From assembly GCA_964515555.1 (NCBI GenBank), contig CAZEVY010000125.1:1-14071 (forward strand): a stretch of DNA of 14,071 nt, given 5' to 3'. A program made the translations under genes and the position numbers. This document shows, one piece after another, positions 13,008 through 14,071 of this stretch (positions are counted from its first letter, which is position 1; each line of letters opens with the position of its first letter). This stretch comes from CAZEVY01 sp964515555. Lineage in GTDB: Bacteria > Acidobacteriota > Terriglobia > Bryobacterales > Bryobacteraceae. The notes beneath the pieces are model-generated. The model was given only the letters and a program-made list of their open reading frames with translations. It was not told the DNA's origin and did not search any database.

Positions 13008-14071
13008 ATGTCCGAAATCGTCTCCATCGTCCCGCGCGAGATCCTCGATTCGCGCGGCAATCCGACCGTCGAGGTCGACGTTACCCTCGCCTGCGGCTCC
13101 ACCGGCCGCGCCGCCGTGCCCTCCGGCGCGTCGACCGGCGAGCATGAAGCCGTTGAGCTGCGCGACGGCGATCCCAAGCGCTACCTGGCCAAAGGCGTGC
13201 GCAACGCGGTCGGCAACATCACCCGGGAGATCGCTCCGGCCATCATCGGCGACGGCGCCGCCAACCAGGCGGCCATCGACGCGAAGATGATCGCCCTGGA
13301 CGGCACGCCGAACAAAGGCCGCCTCGGGGCGAACGCCATTCTCGCGGTGTCGATGGCGACCGCGCGCGCCGCCGCGGCCGCGCACCGGCTGCCGCTCTAC
13401 CGCTATCTCGGCGGCGTCTCGGCGGCGTTGCTGCCGGTCCCGATGATGAACATCATCAACGGCGGCGCGCACGCCGACAATTCGGTCGACCTACAGGAGT
13501 TCATGATCGTGCCGTGGGGCGCGCCCAGCTTCTCGGAGGCGATTCGCATGGGCGCCGAGGTCTTCCACACGTTGAAAGGCGTCCTCAAGAAGCGCGGCTA
13601 TTCGACCGCGGTCGGCGACGAGGGCGGCTTCGCGCCGAATCTGAAGTCGAACGAAGAGGCGCTGGAGGTGATTCTCGAAGCCGTCGGCAAGGCCGGCTAC
13701 AAGCCCGGAGACGAGATCGCCCTGGCGCTCGACGCCGCCGCCAGCGAGTTCCACGATCCGGCCTCGGGCAAGTACGTCTTTAAGAAATCCGACAAAAGCG
13801 CCCGCACTTCCGATGAAATGTCCGCATTCTGGGCCGAATGGAGCCGTCAATATCCCATCGTTTCGATCGAGGACGGCATGGACGAGGACGACTGGGACGG
13901 CTGGAAGACGCTCACCACGGCGCTCGGCGCGCGCGTGCAACTGGTGGGCGACGACCTGTTCGTCACCAACACCGAGCGGCTGGCTCGCGGCGTCCGCGAG
14001 GGCATCGCCAATTCGAGTCTCGTCAAGGTGAACCAGATCGGCACGCTCACCGAGACGCTGGCGGCCATGTC
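13008..14071 (+). CDS. eno: Enolase, 5' part (runs off the window)
   Basis: The first 354 codons of enolase are present; the family length is about 430, so the last fifth lies beyond the edge. Enolase interconverts 2-phosphoglycerate and phosphoenolpyruvate in glycolysis and gluconeogenesis with two Mg ions, and is often part of the RNA degradosome. Landmarks are ILDSRGNPTVEVDV (12-25), PSGASTGEHEAVELRD (38-53, the mobile loop), NKGRLGANAILAVSMA (102-117), NGGAHADN (151-158), QEFMIVP (163-169, Glu164), GDEGGFAP (203-210, catalytic Glu205), metal ligands Asp242, Glu288 (SIEDG) and Asp315 (GDD), and catalytic Lys340 in LVKVNQIGTLTE. All seen residues are intact. The ATG at 13008 gives the standard N-terminus. 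It lies 148 bp after the radical SAM gene and appears to have its own promoter. Confidence 0.98.
   Translation, partial: MSEIVSIVPREILDSRGNPTVEVDVTLACGSTGRAAVPSGASTGEHEAVELRDGDPKRYLAKGVRNAVGNITREIAPAIIGDGAANQAAIDAKMIALDGTPNKGRLGANAILAVSMATARAAAAAHRLPLYRYLGGVSAALLPVPMMNIINGGAHADNSVDLQEFMIVPWGAPSFSEAIRMGAEVFHTLKGVLKKRGYSTAVGDEGGFAPNLKSNEEALEVILEAVGKAGYKPGDEIALALDAAASEFHDPASGKYVFKKSDKSARTSDEMSAFWAEWSRQYPIVSIEDGMDEDDWDGWKTLTTALGARVQLVGDDLFVTNTERLARGVREGIANSSLVKVNQIGTLTETLAAM

Noticed and set aside
12005..13177. Minus-strand open frame of 390 codons across the radical SAM end and eno start
   Set aside because: It runs antisense through two well-supported genes and the hairpin cluster, with Arg/Pro/Gly-rich low-complexity composition.

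Overview
The window is about 14 kb of high-GC DNA with tightly packed genes on both strands. It looks like a draft assembly from a soil-type Acidobacteriota, most like the Solibacter/Bryobacter branch. That placement is inferred from gene style, not from a search: a Hanks-type kinase fused to a TolB/PD40 beta-propeller, a second kinase fused to an AAA/STAND ATPase with TPR-like helices, a secreted protein of repeated pre-peptidase-C-like domains with an 'AQ' signal-peptide end, and a TPR-like tail ending in 'DADHPIL'. Two runs of exactly 100 N (6720-6819 and 10315-10414) are scaffold gaps of unknown true size. The second cuts through the kinase/ATPase gene.

Layout. Positions 1-129 (+) hold the end of an upstream gene, possibly TPR. 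metF (164-1027, +) makes methylenetetrahydrofolate reductase. It converges with a minus-strand group: a secreted five-repeat protein (6677-4647), a probably exported HpcH/HpaI-family aldolase (4543-3701), and a membrane-anchored kinase/beta-propeller (3695-1122). Beyond the first gap lies another minus-strand pair: the kinase-ATPase-TPR protein (11160-7672), followed 18 bp later by rsmI (7653-6832), the 16S rRNA C1402 2'-O-methyltransferase. A cobalamin-binding-type radical SAM gene (11231-12859, +) is transcribed divergently from the kinase-ATPase gene. The window closes with the first ~354 codons of enolase (eno, 13008 to the edge, +), after a leader rich in hairpins.

How the genes work together. 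Housekeeping genes (metF, rsmI, eno) alternate with accessory signalling and secreted-protein genes, and no single pathway links them. The two kinases probably act in separate signalling routes. The strongest observation is that the kinase-ATPase lacks the usual beta-3 lysine (Ser instead) and carries a lysine at the third glycine of the glycine-rich loop. This is the arrangement of eukaryotic WNK ('with no lysine') kinases. An ungapped comparison with the ordinary kinase at 1122-3695 shows it directly.

Regulation. Several genes have a -10-like hexamer only 7-10 nt before the ATG and no Shine-Dalgarno sequence (metF, kinase/propeller, eno). This suggests leaderless or nearly leaderless mRNAs. 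Others (aldolase, five-repeat protein, radical SAM) have clear purine-rich ribosome binding sites. The kinase-ATPase and radical SAM genes appear to share overlapping back-to-back -10 elements around 11177-11185. No tRNA, rRNA, CRISPR array or insertion sequence was seen.
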